Part shown: piece by piece, positions 9,075-18,881 of the stretch
How the letters are laid out: each line of letters starts with the position of its first letter
Position numbering within the stretch: the first letter of the stretch is position 1
Assembly (NCBI GenBank): GCA_938015425.1
Contig: CALLPQ010000065.1
Coordinates: 1-56,046, forward strand
Direction of reading: 5' to 3'
Source of the DNA: an uncultured Parvularculaceae bacterium
GTDB lineage: Bacteria > Pseudomonadota > Alphaproteobacteria > Caulobacterales > Parvularculaceae
DNA: 56,046 bases
Position numbers and translations under genes: made by a program
Notes under the pieces: model-generated
The model's database searches: none
Seen by the model: only the letters and a program-made list of their open reading frames with translations
Told to the model about the DNA's origin: nothing

Positions 9075-9938
9075 ATGTCTGATTTTATCACGCGGTTTGC
9101 GCCTTCTCCAACGGGGTACCTTCATTTAGGTCATGCCTATTCAGCCTATTGTGCTTTTAATGCGGCCCAAACCCATACTGGCTTTGAAACTGGCACATGC
9201 CTTTTGCGTATTGAAGATACGGATTTAACGCGGTGCCGCCCGGAATATGAGCAAGGCATTTATAATGATCTGGAATGGCTTGGTTTCCAATGGCCAATGC
9301 CGGTCAGGCGTCAATCCAGGCATCTGGATTTTTATCGTGAGGGGCTCAAAAAACTTGAACAAAAAGGATTGATTTATCGTTGTTTTAAAACCCGCCGCGA
9401 GGTGGCAGAGCAATCGGCTTTTGCGCCCCATCTTGATGACCCTGTCCCCGTTTTTATAGGAGAGGCATTGCCGCCGAGTCTGGAACGTCAAGCCCTTGAA
9501 GATGGAAAAATGTTCTCATGGCGTTTATCCATGCAGGCTTGTCAGCACTATTTAGGAGATGAGTGGGATAGATTATTCTTTATAGAGAGTAGTAACGGTT
9601 CCAATGAAACAATTAGAGCAAACCCGGAAAAATTTGGCGATGTGATTGTAGCCCGTAAAGATACGGGGACAAGCTATCATATGGCTGTTGTGATGGATGA
9701 TTATACTCAAAATATTAATCACATCATCCGCGGGCAAGATTTATTTGAGGTGACGCATATCCATGTGTTGTTGCAAAAACTTTTTGGTTTTCCAACGCCT
9801 GTTTATCATCACCATCCTTTATTGCTCGATGAGAACGGAAAACGCTTTGCCAAACGTGATAAGGCTAAAACCTTGAAATCTATGCGCGACGCAGGGGTGA
9901 GTCTAAAGCAAGTGCATATGATGATGAAAGATTATTGA
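9075..9938 (+). CDS. gluQ: Glutamyl-Q tRNA(Asp) synthetase
   Basis: A truncated class I synthetase that activates glutamate and attaches it to queuosine at the wobble position of tRNA-Asp. At 287 residues it has the catalytic half of GluRS and lacks the anticodon-binding domain, the GluQRS architecture. The HIGH-type motif reads HLGHA (about 17-21) after FAPSPTGY; RIEDTD follows near 45-50, and a KMSKS-like element GKRFAKRDK lies near 255-263. The zinc Cys cluster of E. coli YadB is not intact here: only one Cys remains in YRCFKTR, as in zinc-less members. It converges with moeB, only three bases separating the stops. Confidence 0.92.
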   Translation: MSDFITRFAPSPTGYLHLGHAYSAYCAFNAAQTHTGFETGTCLLRIEDTDLTRCRPEYEQGIYNDLEWLGFQWPMPVRRQSRHLDFYREGLKKLEQKGLIYRCFKTRREVAEQSAFAPHLDDPVPVFIGEALPPSLERQALEDGKMFSWRLSMQACQHYLGDEWDRLFFIESSNGSNETIRANPEKFGDVIVARKDTGTSYHMAVVMDDYTQNINHIIRGQDLFEVTHIHVLLQKLFGFPTPVYHHHPLLLDENGKRFAKRDKAKTLKSMRDAGVSLKQVHMMMKDY

Positions 9939-9941
9939 TTT

Positions 9942-10739
9942 TTATTCGTGCTTTTTCAGGGGTGAACACGCTTTACAATCCGTACAGGCCGGATCTGATT
10001 TTAATGTAATGAGCCGCGTGGTGGCCTCTAACCCGTCATAGATGAGAAGCCGTCCGGCAAGGCTGGCACCCAGATTTGCGGCCTCTTTTAAAACTTCCAT
10101 CGCTGCGAGGGATCCCACAACACCTGTAATGGCGCCTAAAATTCCTTCTTCTTCGCAATTGATTTGCTCATCGCGCGGCGGGGCGTCAGGCACAAAACAG
10201 CGATAGCACGGCAATGCCTCTCCGGTGGGGGATTTTTGCCATGGTTTGAAAGTTGCAATCTGCCCTTCAAAGCGGCCAACCGCTGCGGAAATAAATGTTT
10301 TTTGCTGTTCAAGGCAGGCTTTATTCAACGTAAAACGGGTGTCAAAATTATCGACACCTTCCACGATAATATCGTAATTTTCGATGATTTTATGAGCGTT
10401 TTTTGAATCAATACGTTCTTGATGCAGATGAACTGTCAATTCGGGGTTTAATTGCCTGATATGGCTGCGGGCCGTTTGTGCCTTGGAGCGCCCAATATGA
10501 TCTGTGGTGTATAATATTTGTCGTTGCAGATTGGAAAGGGCAACCATGTCATCATCACAAATACCGATTGTGCCAATGCCCGCCGCCGCTAAATATAAAA
10601 TGATCGGGCTTCCAAGTCCACCCGCGCCGACTATTAAAACTTTAGTCTCTAATAGTTTTTGTTGGCCTTGGCCGCCCATTTCTTTTAACAGGATGTGGCG
10701 CTTATAGCGTTCGATTTGCTTGGGAGAAAGCGCCATCAT
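9942..10739 (-). CDS. moeB: Molybdopterin-synthase adenylyltransferase, MoeB/ThiF/HesA family
   Basis: An E1-like enzyme that adenylates the C-terminal Gly of a ubiquitin-like sulfur carrier such as MoaD or ThiS. The nucleotide loop GAGGLGSP lies near residues 37-44; IEGVDNFDTR and a NCEEEGILGAITGVVGS block match MoeB. Two zinc CxxC pairs, CYRC and CTDC, are present. The frame also opens at TTG 10742, but ATG 10739 overlaps the dut stop by one base (TGATG), so coupled translation from this ATG (265 residues) is more likely. It is the last gene of the ubiE-ubiB-GNAT-coaBC-dut-moeB run. Which sulfur carrier it serves cannot be decided here. Confidence 0.88.
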   Translation of the reverse strand: MMALSPKQIERYKRHILLKEMGGQGQQKLLETKVLIVGAGGLGSPIILYLAAAGIGTIGICDDDMVALSNLQRQILYTTDHIGRSKAQTARSHIRQLNPELTVHLHQERIDSKNAHKIIENYDIIVEGVDNFDTRFTLNKACLEQQKTFISAAVGRFEGQIATFKPWQKSPTGEALPCYRCFVPDAPPRDEQINCEEEGILGAITGVVGSLAAMEVLKEAANLGASLAGRLLIYDGLEATTRLITLKSDPACTDCKACSPLKKHE

Positions 10740-11203
10740 CAAACGCCTGTGGAGCCAAACCCGCCAGCTCCGCGTTCAGTTTCATCAAGGTTTGTGACTT
10801 CTTCAAAAACAGCTTGATAAGCGGGCGCGATTACCATTTGGCCAATGCGTTCGCCGCGTTGAATAATAAAGTCTTCTGTACCATGATTAATCAGTATGAC
10901 TTTAAGTTCGCCGCGATAATCCGCATCAATTGTGCCCGGTGAGTTAACACATGAAATCCCATGTTTGGCAGCAAGGCCGGAACGCGGGCGCATTTGCGCC
11001 TCCCACCCTATGGGCAGAGCAATGGCCAAACCTGTAGGTACCATATAACGCATACCCGGTGTCAAGGTGATGGGCTCATTTGCAGGGTTGGCCGCGCGGA
11101 TGTCTGCGCCCGCGGCCAATGTTGTTTCATAGCGGGGCAAATCAATATCAAGGGCATTTTTAAGTCGCTTGATTTTTACGATGGGGGATTGGATGTCTGT
11201 CAT
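10739..11203 (-). CDS. dut: Deoxyuridine 5'-triphosphate nucleotidohydrolase
   Basis: Hydrolyses dUTP to dUMP and pyrophosphate, keeping uracil out of DNA and feeding dTMP synthesis. At 154 residues it has all five trimeric dUTPase motifs in order: [24 protein letters not shown] with the catalytic Asp, RGERIGQMV, and the C-terminal P-loop-like [10 protein letters not shown] that closes over the substrate. It lies between coaBC and moeB; coaBC-dut is a frequent alphaproteobacterial pair. Its stop overlaps the moeB ATG. Confidence 0.96.
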   Translation of the reverse strand: MTDIQSPIVKIKRLKNALDIDLPRYETTLAAGADIRAANPANEPITLTPGMRYMVPTGLAIALPIGWEAQMRPRSGLAAKHGISCVNSPGTIDADYRGELKVILINHGTEDFIIQRGERIGQMVIAPAYQAVFEEVTNLDETERGAGGFGSTGV

Positions 11204-11301
11204 TTTGTTTCTGTTATGGTTTTTTATGTCTGTATACTGTTTAATGATGATGATAGTATTAATATGCCAGTAAGTTCTAAAAAATAAGATTGCTCTTAAA
11301 A

Positions 11302-12507
11302 TCAGTTGATTTTTTGTGCAATTTTCTCGGCGAGTTTCTGCGCCACTTTGTTTTTTTCCATATCAGGCCATTTTTCTTCTTCGCCGCTGGAAGATAAAAT
11401 TGTGACACTATTGCGGTCACCCCCCATGGTGCCTGTTGCGGGGGAGACATCATTGGCAACAATCCAGTCACAGCCTTTGCGTTCCAGTTTTGCCTCGGCA
11501 TGGCCGATGATATCATCGGTTTCTGCTGCAAATCCGACGACAAGGTCTGGGCGCTGTGTCTTATGACGGGAAATCGTTTTTAGAATATCGGGGTTTTCTG
11601 CCAGATTAATCGCGGATAGTCCGCCGCGTTCTTTTTTAATTTTGTGTGGGGTTTCTATTTCGGGGCGATAGTCCGCCACAGCGGCGCAACACACAGCGCA
11701 ATCAACGGGCAACACGGCCTCGCAGGCTTCCAACATTTGCCGTGCGGTTTCAACCCGTGTGGTTTGCAATCCAGCGGGGGATGTTAAATCCGTGGGGCCA
11801 GAGACCAATATTACCTCGGCACCCAGATTGCGTAATGATGCGGCAATCGCATATCCTTGTTTTCCCGAAGACCGGTTGGCGAGATAGCGCACGGGGTCCA
11901 AGGGTTCATGGGTGGGGCCTGCTGTTACCAGAATCTTTTTGCCGGTGAGGGGGCCTTTTTTGTTTTGCGCAAAATGGGTTTCAATCGCGTCGGCAATGGC
12001 TTCGGGTTCTGCCATGCGGCCCGGGCCATATTCACCGCACGCCATATCTCCCTCATCGGGGCCCACAATTTTTATGCCGTCTTTTTTCAAGGTGGCAAGG
12101 TTGCGTTGGGTGGCGGCGTGTTCCCACATACGTACATTCATGGCGGGGGCCATCATCACGGGTTTATCGGTTGCCAGTAATGTTGTAGATGCCAAATCAT
12201 TGGCCAATCCGTTTGCCGCTTTGGCCATTAAATCTGCTGTTGCCGGGGCCACAACCACCAGATCGGCGGAACGGGAAAGTTCTATATGGCCCATTTTTGT
12301 TTCATCGGTGAGATTAAACAATTCGCTAAACGTGTCTTCTCCCGTCAGTCCGGAGACGGATAAAGGGGTTATAAATTCGGCGCCTGCTTTGGTTAATATC
12401 ACTCTTGAACGAATGCCGCGTTTGGCGCATTCACGTATGAGCAAAAGGCTTTTATAGGCTGCAATACCGCCGCCGATGATAAGAAGAATAGAAGGGTTTT
12501 GGGTCAC
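11302..12507 (-). CDS. coaBC: Bifunctional phosphopantothenoylcysteine synthetase/decarboxylase
   Basis: Carries two successive steps of coenzyme A synthesis: ligation of cysteine to 4'-phosphopantothenate (CoaB, C-terminal half) and FMN-dependent decarboxylation of the product (CoaC, N-terminal half). In the 401 residues the CoaC domain (about 1-185) shows GGGIAAYKS at its start and PAMNVRMW near 120-127. The CoaB domain follows with [17 protein letters not shown] (about 193-209) and [10 protein letters not shown]. The start is GTG with AAGGA upstream; an ATG two bases before it is out of frame. Members of this length are typical. Confidence 0.96.
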   Translation of the reverse strand: MTQNPSILLIIGGGIAAYKSLLLIRECAKRGIRSRVILTKAGAEFITPLSVSGLTGEDTFSELFNLTDETKMGHIELSRSADLVVVAPATADLMAKAANGLANDLASTTLLATDKPVMMAPAMNVRMWEHAATQRNLATLKKDGIKIVGPDEGDMACGEYGPGRMAEPEAIADAIETHFAQNKKGPLTGKKILVTAGPTHEPLDPVRYLANRSSGKQGYAIAASLRNLGAEVILVSGPTDLTSPAGLQTTRVETARQMLEACEAVLPVDCAVCCAAVADYRPEIETPHKIKKERGGLSAINLAENPDILKTISRHKTQRPDLVVGFAAETDDIIGHAEAKLERKGCDWIVANDVSPATGTMGGDRNSVTILSSSGEEEKWPDMEKNKVAQKLAEKIAQKIN

Positions 12508-12685
12508 ATAAATGTCCTTAGAGCCTTTAATAATATTAATGGTGTGGCTCTATCTTGCTGTTTGGTTGCATCTTTATTGTAGGTAACTGTAGGCTTGTCT
12601 GCAAGGCGCTCTAGAATTTGCTCGTTTTACCCTAAGCGGGCCAGCGGTGCCAGACTTTTCAAGGTTTATTGCCGAAAAACCTTTT

Positions 12686-13225
12686 TTATGGCCGATCCAG
12701 TTTCCAGCGCGTTACCGGTTGAAAAAAATTGATAGGCCCCGGTATGGTCTCAATAGTTTCTACATAATCAAACCCCGCTTTTTGCAGTGCGCGGTGGGGC
12801 GCGCTATTATAGGCATTGGGTTGGCAAAAAATGCGCCTAAGATCGAGTAGTTGAAAATAGAGTTTGGTGCTTTTTTTAATCGCCTCAGTGCCCATCCCTT
12901 GACGACGGTTTTTACTGTCAAATATATGCAGATGCATCATGCCTTGTTCGCCAAAGTCAAGTTGGTCAATGCTAGACATGCCAACAGGGTGATCATCCAA
13001 AAGCCAAACCAGATTGAAACTTTTCCGTTGATGGAGCGGGCGGGTAAAATCTTCCTCGAGACTTTCTTGCCATTCTGCGCGTGAAGGCAGTTTTTGGGGG
13101 TCGACACCCAATCGTTCCAGATAATCCGCAGAAGCATTATGAAAATAGTCAATCCGTAAATTGGTTTGATCGGGTTCCATTTCTTTGACGATAAGGGTGG
13201 GAAAAGGGTCTTTATCAACCGACAT
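12686..13225 (-). CDS. GNAT-family N-acetyltransferase
   Basis: A 179-residue cytoplasmic acyl-CoA transferase of the GNAT fold. The acetyl-CoA loop appears as RRQGMGTEA (about 110-118) after the beta-strand MHLHIFD, and NSAPHRALQKAGF (about 142-154) is the usual fourth-motif helix. The acceptor cannot be predicted. It sits inside the ubiB-coaBC run, where it is not a standard member, 13 bases after the ubiB stop, and is probably co-transcribed. Confidence 0.8.
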   Translation of the reverse strand: MSVDKDPFPTLIVKEMEPDQTNLRIDYFHNASADYLERLGVDPQKLPSRAEWQESLEEDFTRPLHQRKSFNLVWLLDDHPVGMSSIDQLDFGEQGMMHLHIFDSKNRRQGMGTEAIKKSTKLYFQLLDLRRIFCQPNAYNSAPHRALQKAGFDYVETIETIPGPINFFQPVTRWKLDRP

Positions 13226-13237
13226 GACGAACCTCGT

Positions 13238-14815
13238 CTATCCCTTGAGCAATAGGGCGAGGGTTAACAATAAGGTTGAACCACCCAGAAACCACAATAC
13301 AAGTTGGCTGATGCGGGTCTGTTTGGCGAGTGCTTTTTCAAGATCATGAGACGTGTTATGTAAGCCTATTTTATGATCATCCGTAAGGTGACGAGCGATA
13401 AGAGAAATATCATCGAGGTAAGTGGGAAGGTTTGGAGCAATGTCGATGGCTTTTAATGTGGCCTCGCGTAAGCGTTGACCGTAATGTTTTGGCCCTAGCC
13501 TGTCGGCAATATAGGTTTGAACAATAGGGGTTGCAGCCCCCCACATATTGATTTGAGGGTCCAGCATTCTGGCAACCCCTTCTACTGTCACCATTGTCCG
13601 TTGCAATAACACAAGCTCTGGGCGTAAATGCATATCAAACATATCGGTGACATCAAATAATTGTTGCATCACCCGTGACATATCCACTTGATCCGCATTA
13701 TGACCATATAAAGGCTCCCCCACGGCCCTTAAAGCTTGGGCGAAGGCCTCGACGCTATGTTTTTTTGAAATATATCCAGCATCGAAATGGGCTTGCGCTG
13801 TACGCTGATAATCACGATTAATAAAGCCATAAATGATTTCGGCAAAAGCGCGTCTTGCCACGTCATCCAGTCGCCCCATAATACCAAAATCAATTAACCC
13901 GATAACACCGTCATCTTGGATAATTATATTGCCTTGGTGCAAGTCGGCGTGAAAAAATCCAAGATGCAGCGCTTGGTATAAGAAGGATTGAATGACTTTT
14001 TTGGCAAGGGCTTTATGGTCAATGGGTAAGTTGTGAATATTGTCGATTTCCCCCATTGATGTGCCGTCAATCCACTCGATGGTTAAGATACGTTTGGTGG
14101 ATAACGGCCAGATAACTTTTGGAATACGAATGTCTTTATCGGTTTTTAAATTATCTGCCATCAAGGAGGCAGCCCCCGCCTCTAATCTTAAATCAAGCTC
14201 TAGGCGGGCCGCTTCCTTTAAGGTGTTGATAAATTTAACCGGCTCCATGCGCCGTGCGCTTTTAGAGAAAAACTCGATACAATGGGCCGCACGACCAAGC
14301 GCCCTGAAGTCTTTATGGGCAATTTTTTCAATGCCGGGGCGTAATATCTTAACCGCCACTTTTTCTCCCGTCGTTAAAGTGGCTTTGTGCGCTTGTGCGA
14401 TGGAAGCCGCTGCAATTGGCGGTGAAAATTCAAGGAAAATATCATTGATTTTTTTGCCAAAGGTTTTTTCGAGCTCTTGCACTGCTAGGTCTTGGGCAAA
14501 AGGCGGCATTTTATCTTGCAGACGGCCAAGATCATCGGCCATTTCAAAGCCAATAATATCTGGCCTTGTGGCCATGAATTGACCGGTTTTAACATAGAAT
14601 GGTCCAAGCCCTTCAAGGGCATCGGCCAATCGTTCGCCAGGGCGCAATGGTCTTGATTGTTTTTTGGTTTTGGCGCCTAAGCGTGTGATCGCACCGAAGG
14701 CTTTTATGGGAAGAGAGTAATAATGTGCATATTCTTTAGGCAATAAGGCGTCATGGCGACTAAGCACAAACCCGGCGCGCATTAATCTTACCATATCTGT
14801 CAGTATAGTGAGCAT
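13238..14815 (-). CDS. ubiB: Ubiquinone biosynthesis kinase-like protein UbiB (ABC1/COQ8 family)
   Basis: An atypical kinase-like ATPase required for ubiquinone synthesis, membrane-associated. In 525 residues it shows the invariant ABC1 KxGQ segment (GPFYVKTGQF near 71-80), AAASIAQAHKA with the Ala-rich nucleotide loop (about 135-145), VAVKILRP, the catalytic HADLHQGN (near 291-298) and IDFGIMG metal site. One or two hydrophobic segments near the C-terminus anchor it in the inner membrane. ubiE lies 55 bases upstream in the same direction. Confidence 0.95.
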   Translation of the reverse strand: MLTILTDMVRLMRAGFVLSRHDALLPKEYAHYYSLPIKAFGAITRLGAKTKKQSRPLRPGERLADALEGLGPFYVKTGQFMATRPDIIGFEMADDLGRLQDKMPPFAQDLAVQELEKTFGKKINDIFLEFSPPIAAASIAQAHKATLTTGEKVAVKILRPGIEKIAHKDFRALGRAAHCIEFFSKSARRMEPVKFINTLKEAARLELDLRLEAGAASLMADNLKTDKDIRIPKVIWPLSTKRILTIEWIDGTSMGEIDNIHNLPIDHKALAKKVIQSFLYQALHLGFFHADLHQGNIIIQDDGVIGLIDFGIMGRLDDVARRAFAEIIYGFINRDYQRTAQAHFDAGYISKKHSVEAFAQALRAVGEPLYGHNADQVDMSRVMQQLFDVTDMFDMHLRPELVLLQRTMVTVEGVARMLDPQINMWGAATPIVQTYIADRLGPKHYGQRLREATLKAIDIAPNLPTYLDDISLIARHLTDDHKIGLHNTSHDLEKALAKQTRISQLVLWFLGGSTLLLTLALLLKG

Positions 14816-14870
14816 AAAATTGCCTAACGGGTTTGTTCACTTAACAAGGGGCGAATGATTTAATCATTGA

Positions 14871-15662
14871 CTAGATGCGCCACGCCATATGAAGGGCAGC
14901 AATGCCGCCGCTTAGATTTTCGAAGGTTACGCGGGAGAAGCCAGCCTCGGAAATACGAGTTGCAAAAGCTTCCTGCGTTGGGAACCGCCGGATTGATTCC
15001 ACTAGATATTGGTAGGATGCGCGATCGTTCGCAATTTTTTCCCCTAGCCATGGAATGGCTTTAAAGGAATATTCATCATAAAATTTTTGAAAACTTTTTG
15101 TGATAGGGTGGGAAAATTCAAGGCAGATAAACCGCCCGCCCGGCTTTAAAACACGATAGGCTTGCTTTAGGGCATTATCCATATTTGTAACATTGCGGAT
15201 ACCAAACGCGATTGTATAGGCATCGGCGAGGTTACTTTCTAGGGGAAGGTTTTCGGCGTCACCACAGATATGGCTTAATTGTTCACGGTAAGGATTGTCA
15301 CGATTTGTCCGACCAGCTTTCAACATGGCATGATTGATATCGCACAAAAAAGCGTGGGCCGGAGGTTTTTGGCTTAAAGTTGCGTCGCGATTAAGCGCCG
15401 CCCATTCATTGGCCCGTTTGACAAATCCTGTCCCCACATCACCAGTGCCGCCAGCAACGTCAATCAAACATTGCCCCGGTCTTGGCGCTAAACGATCTTG
15501 AAGGGTTGTTTTCCAGATCCGGTGGATGCCCATGGACATGAAATCATTCATCAGGTCATAATTATCGGCTACGCTGTCAAATACACCGCGCACCATGCCG
15601 GCCTTTTCTTCAGCCGCGACGGTTTTAAAGCCAAAATCTATAGTGTTTTTTTCCTCGGTCAT
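14871..15662 (-). CDS. ubiE: Demethylmenaquinone/2-polyprenyl-benzoquinol C-methyltransferase
   Basis: SAM-dependent C-methyltransferase of ubiquinone (and menaquinone) synthesis. A 263-residue class I methyltransferase: motif I is DVAGGTGDVG near residues 65-74, GDAENLP near 130-136 and YTIAFGIRNVTN near 144-155 are UbiE signatures, and the R-V-L-K-P-G-G post-motif follows. The C-terminus GGIAALHMAWRI is characteristic. First gene of the minus-strand run into ubiB. In many alphaproteobacteria mutM lies divergently upstream of ubiE; here ihfB occupies that place. Confidence 0.96.
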   Translation of the reverse strand: MTEEKNTIDFGFKTVAAEEKAGMVRGVFDSVADNYDLMNDFMSMGIHRIWKTTLQDRLAPRPGQCLIDVAGGTGDVGTGFVKRANEWAALNRDATLSQKPPAHAFLCDINHAMLKAGRTNRDNPYREQLSHICGDAENLPLESNLADAYTIAFGIRNVTNMDNALKQAYRVLKPGGRFICLEFSHPITKSFQKFYDEYSFKAIPWLGEKIANDRASYQYLVESIRRFPTQEAFATRISEAGFSRVTFENLSGGIAALHMAWRI

Positions 15663-16082
15663 GACTAGCTTTTATCCGTCTTATGGGCGCTTGAGAAGCG
15701 TCTTGACGCCGCACGTTGTTTTTGACAATCTACCATTACAAATTTTATGATTTCGTGAGTGATTAATGTTGGTTTTCGATGATCGTGCAGATTAAGGCAA
15801 GAGTTTCGTCGTAATATGCTATTTTAATGGGTACAGCTTAATTGGTGCTGTTTTAATGGGTATATTTAAGGTATTGGCATATAAATAACGTAAAGAATAG
15901 CAACTCTATGGATTATTAAGACTTATTGGTGATTATGCCTCGTGGTTTGAGAGTTGGGGCAACTGAAGATGATCAATGAAGGCGGCTGGTTAAGTCGGAT
16001 GGTTAATTCGGGCGGTTGAAGTGATCAAAATGATGGTCATGATGTTTGAAAACGATAACGCGCAAAGATATTGAGGGTAAGC
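15663..16082. other. Divergent intergenic region and apparent rearrangement junction
   Basis: About 420 non-coding bases between the divergent ubiE and ihfB genes, holding the promoters of both. Three imperfect 13-base units beginning GGTT lie at 15988-16026, and the element TTTTAATGGGTA occurs twice at about 15832-15866. No ORF with a ribosome binding site and no RNA gene was seen. It marks one end of the segment whose edges separate commonly adjacent genes. Confidence 0.5.
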
Positions 16083-16364
16083 ATGATTAAATCAGAGCTC
16101 ATTCAAAAGTTAGCCGATGATAATCCCAACCTGTATTACCGCGATGTAGAGCGGATAGTTTCGATTTTTTTTGATGAAATCACAACCGCCCTCTCCCAAG
16201 GGGATCGGGTTGAACTACGGGGGTTTGGGGCTTTTTCCGTAAAAAACCGCCCCGCAAGGGTTGGCCGGAATCCCCGCTCTGGCGAGGCGGTAGCCATTGC
16301 AGAAAAATGGTCTCCTGCTTTTAAAGCGGGTAAGGAAATGCGCGATCGTTTGAATAAAGACTAG
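16083..16364 (+). CDS. ihfB: Integration host factor subunit beta
   Basis: Architectural DNA-bending protein of the HU/IHF family; with IhfA it bends DNA sharply at specific sites. The protein is 93 residues from the ATG at 16083. An in-frame TTG lies at 16071, but GAGGG at 16073-16077 is placed for the ATG. The DNA-inserting arm reads [16 protein letters not shown], and the opening [11 protein letters not shown] is IhfB-type rather than HU. It is the first gene of ihfB-lapA-trpF-trpB; rpsA, which often precedes it, is 37 kb away here. Confidence 0.93.
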   Translation: MIKSELIQKLADDNPNLYYRDVERIVSIFFDEITTALSQGDRVELRGFGAFSVKNRPARVGRNPRSGEAVAIAEKWSPAFKAGKEMRDRLNKD

Positions 16365-16509
16365 ATATATTCAAGAAAGATTGATCAAGCCACGCCAAGC
16401 CTGAAATTCCGCGTTTATGGACGTGTCTGGCCGAAAAACCTGCTAAAATTTCCCCTTTTACAGCCTATAATGATTGCACCTTTTACACAAAATGTGACAA
16501 AGATAGAGA

Positions 16510-16848
16510 ATGAAAAAAATATTATCCTTTCTTATTATGCTTCCTTTGGCGGCATTCGCGGTGGTTTTTCTTGTGGCGAACCGGCAATCGGTTGCCCTTA
16601 GCTTTAATCCTTTTTCTGACCAGTCCGGTTTTTTAACATCGCCGGCGCTGCCTTTATGGCTATGGTTGATGGTGATGTTGTTTATCGGTTTTGGGCTGGG
16701 TATTTTTGGGATGTGGTCATCCGCGAAACCGTCACGCCAAAAGCTGCGTGATTTAAAGCTAGAAGTGAAGCAGCTTAATAAGCAACTTGCTTTGCGGGAA
16801 GAAAACCCAAGCAGCAGCGAGCATCTGCCTGTTTTAAAAAGTGAATAG
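16510..16848 (+). CDS. lapA: LapA-domain inner-membrane protein
   Basis: A 112-residue protein of the LapA/DUF1049 family, whose E. coli member works with LapB to control lipopolysaccharide synthesis. Two transmembrane helices (about 5-23 and 45-65) flank a short loop containing VANRQSVALSFNPF, the family signature, and a charged coiled-coil tail follows. It sits between ihfB and trpF. The TAG stop shares its last base with the GTG of trpF, so the two are translationally coupled. No lapB is beside it. Confidence 0.85.
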   Translation: MKKILSFLIMLPLAAFAVVFLVANRQSVALSFNPFSDQSGFLTSPALPLWLWLMVMLFIGFGLGIFGMWSSAKPSRQKLRDLKLEVKQLNKQLALREENPSSSEHLPVLKSE

Positions 16849-17531
16849 TGCCAAATATTATAAAAATCTGCGGCTTGACGGAACAACAAAGCATAGCCGC
16901 CTGTCTTCGCGTCGGGGCGACCCATTTAGGGTTTGTTTTTCATCCACAATCCCCGCGAAATGTCACTTATGAACGGGCAGCCAATTTAGCGAATGTCACA
17001 CGCGGTATGACCAAAAGTGTGGCTTTGGTTGCCAACCCTTCACAATCTTTATTGCAGGATATTCTGGTTCAGGTCCGGCCAGATATCATTCAATTTCATG
17101 GGAACGAAACCAGCGATCAGATGAAGAAAATGCGTGATTTATTGCCAAACGAGATTGAAATCTGGAAAGCGATAGGCGTCTCCAGTGAAACCGATTTTGT
17201 GAATGCCGCAGATTTTAGTCCCTATATTGACAAGCTTTTATTCGATGCCCGCCCACCAAAAAGAAGTGATCATGGGCAAGATCGATTGGGGGGGCACGGT
17301 GTACCCTTTGATTGGGAAATTTTGAAAGCCTATAAGGGAAGTGCGCCATGGATTTTGGCGGGCGGCTTAACACCTGACAATGTGGCAAAGGCTATTACCA
17401 TAGCGCGGCAAGTGAGTGGGTTTACGGGTGTCGATGTATCTTCCGGCGTAGAAAGTAGCCTTGGGAAAAAAGATGATAAGGCGATAGAAAGCTTTATCCG
17501 CAACGCTATTAAGGCTATGGATGGCGTGTAA
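16848..17531 (+). CDS. trpF: Phosphoribosylanthranilate isomerase
   Basis: Catalyses the Amadori rearrangement of phosphoribosylanthranilate to CdRP in tryptophan synthesis. A 227-residue TIM barrel with the general-base Cys in KICGL (about 5-9), GFVFHPQSPR (about 28-37), QFHGNE, and the general-acid Asp in LLFDARP (near 131). GGLTPDNV and GVDVSSGVE form the phosphate site. The GTG start overlaps the lapA stop by one base. trpB follows after 42 bases. Confidence 0.95.
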   Translation: MPNIIKICGLTEQQSIAACLRVGATHLGFVFHPQSPRNVTYERAANLANVTRGMTKSVALVANPSQSLLQDILVQVRPDIIQFHGNETSDQMKKMRDLLPNEIEIWKAIGVSSETDFVNAADFSPYIDKLLFDARPPKRSDHGQDRLGGHGVPFDWEILKAYKGSAPWILAGGLTPDNVAKAITIARQVSGFTGVDVSSGVESSLGKKDDKAIESFIRNAIKAMDGV

Positions 17532-17573
17532 TATGCGACCATGAAAGTTGGTAGCGGCTAATCAGGAGCGATC

Positions 17574-18815
17574 ATGCCTTCAGTAAATTCTTTTCGAATG
17601 GGGCCAGACCGTGAAGGTCGGTTCGGAAAATTTGGCGGGCGGTTTGTGGCTGAAACCTTGATGCCGCTTATCTTGTCGTTGGAAGAAGAATATGAGAGTG
17701 CAAAAAATGACCCTGCCTTTCGCCAAGAAATGGATTATTTTTTAAAACATTATGTGGGCCGGCCATCACCGCTTTATTTTGCCGAGCGCTTGACGGAGTA
17801 TGTGCGCAGTAAAACCGGCTCCACTATAGGTGGTGAAAAAGAAAAAGGCGCAAAAATTTATTTAAAACGTGATGAGTTAAATCATACGGGTGCCCATAAA
17901 ATAAATAATTGCCTTGGGCAAATATTGCTTGCCAAACGAATGGGAAAAACCCGCATTATTGCGGAGACGGGCGCGGGGCAACATGGGGTGGCAACGGCAA
18001 CCGTTTGTGCACGGTTTAATCTGCCATGTACGATTTTTATGGGGGCGACGGATGTTGAACGTCAAGAGCCAAACGTTTTTCGTATGAAGCTTCTGGGTGC
18101 GGAAGTGGTTCCGGTTACATCGGGAACAGGCACTTTAAAAGATGCAATGAATGAGGCTTTGCGCGATTGGGTGACAAATGTTGATGCAACATTTTATATT
18201 ATTGGCACTGCTGCTGGTCCCCATCCCTATCCTGAAATGGTGCGCGATTTTCAATCTGTTATTGGCTATGAGGCAAAAGAACAGATGCTTGAAGCAGAGG
18301 GACGTTTGCCTGATGCGATTATGGCGTGTATTGGCGGAGGTTCCAACGCGATCGGGTTATTTCATCCCTTTTTGGATGATATGGGCACACAGATTTATGG
18401 GGTTGAGGCCGCGGGACGCGGCGTAGAAAGCGGGGCACATGCGGCGTCGTTAAGCGGTGGTCGCCCCGGCGTTTTGCACGGCAATCGCACCTATTTATTG
18501 CAAGATGATGATGGTCAAATCATTGATGCCCATTCTATTTCTGCGGGATTAGATTATCCCGGGATCGGACCAGAACATGCGTGGTTGCATGAAGTGAAGC
18601 GGGTGCAATATTTATCGGCTACTGATAAAGAAGCATTGGAATGTTTTCAGCTTTGCGCCCGGTTAGAGGGAATTATTCCAGCCCTTGAACCGGCCCACGC
18701 TTTGGCCCGTGCATTTGATAAAGCCGGAGAGATGGAGCGGGACCAGATATTATTATTGAATATGTGTGGGCGCGGGGACAAGGATATATTTTCTGTTATG
18801 GATGCTTTGAAATAA
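17574..18815 (+). CDS. trpB: Tryptophan synthase beta chain
   Basis: PLP enzyme that condenses indole with serine to give tryptophan. Its 413 residues are of standard length and begin with the typical [16 protein letters not shown]. The PLP Lys is in HTGAHKINN (near 106), the catalytic Glu in AETGAGQHG, and the PLP phosphate loop is GGGSNAIG. An AGGAG site precedes the ATG. In most bacteria trpA follows directly, because the alpha and beta subunits channel indole; here the next gene is a KAS III-like thiolase and no trpA is present in the window. Confidence 0.97.
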   Translation: MPSVNSFRMGPDREGRFGKFGGRFVAETLMPLILSLEEEYESAKNDPAFRQEMDYFLKHYVGRPSPLYFAERLTEYVRSKTGSTIGGEKEKGAKIYLKRDELNHTGAHKINNCLGQILLAKRMGKTRIIAETGAGQHGVATATVCARFNLPCTIFMGATDVERQEPNVFRMKLLGAEVVPVTSGTGTLKDAMNEALRDWVTNVDATFYIIGTAAGPHPYPEMVRDFQSVIGYEAKEQMLEAEGRLPDAIMACIGGGSNAIGLFHPFLDDMGTQIYGVEAAGRGVESGAHAASLSGGRPGVLHGNRTYLLQDDDGQIIDAHSISAGLDYPGIGPEHAWLHEVKRVQYLSATDKEALECFQLCARLEGIIPALEPAHALARAFDKAGEMERDQILLLNMCGRGDKDIFSVMDALK

Positions 18816-18881
18816 ACTAAGATCTGTATAAAGAAATTTGAGTAAAAATATGAAAAATGAGTGACCTATTGTGGAGGGATT

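Noticed and set aside
11912-12457. 181-codon plus-strand ORF across coaBC
   Set aside because: Antisense to clear CoaBC motifs; shadow frame.
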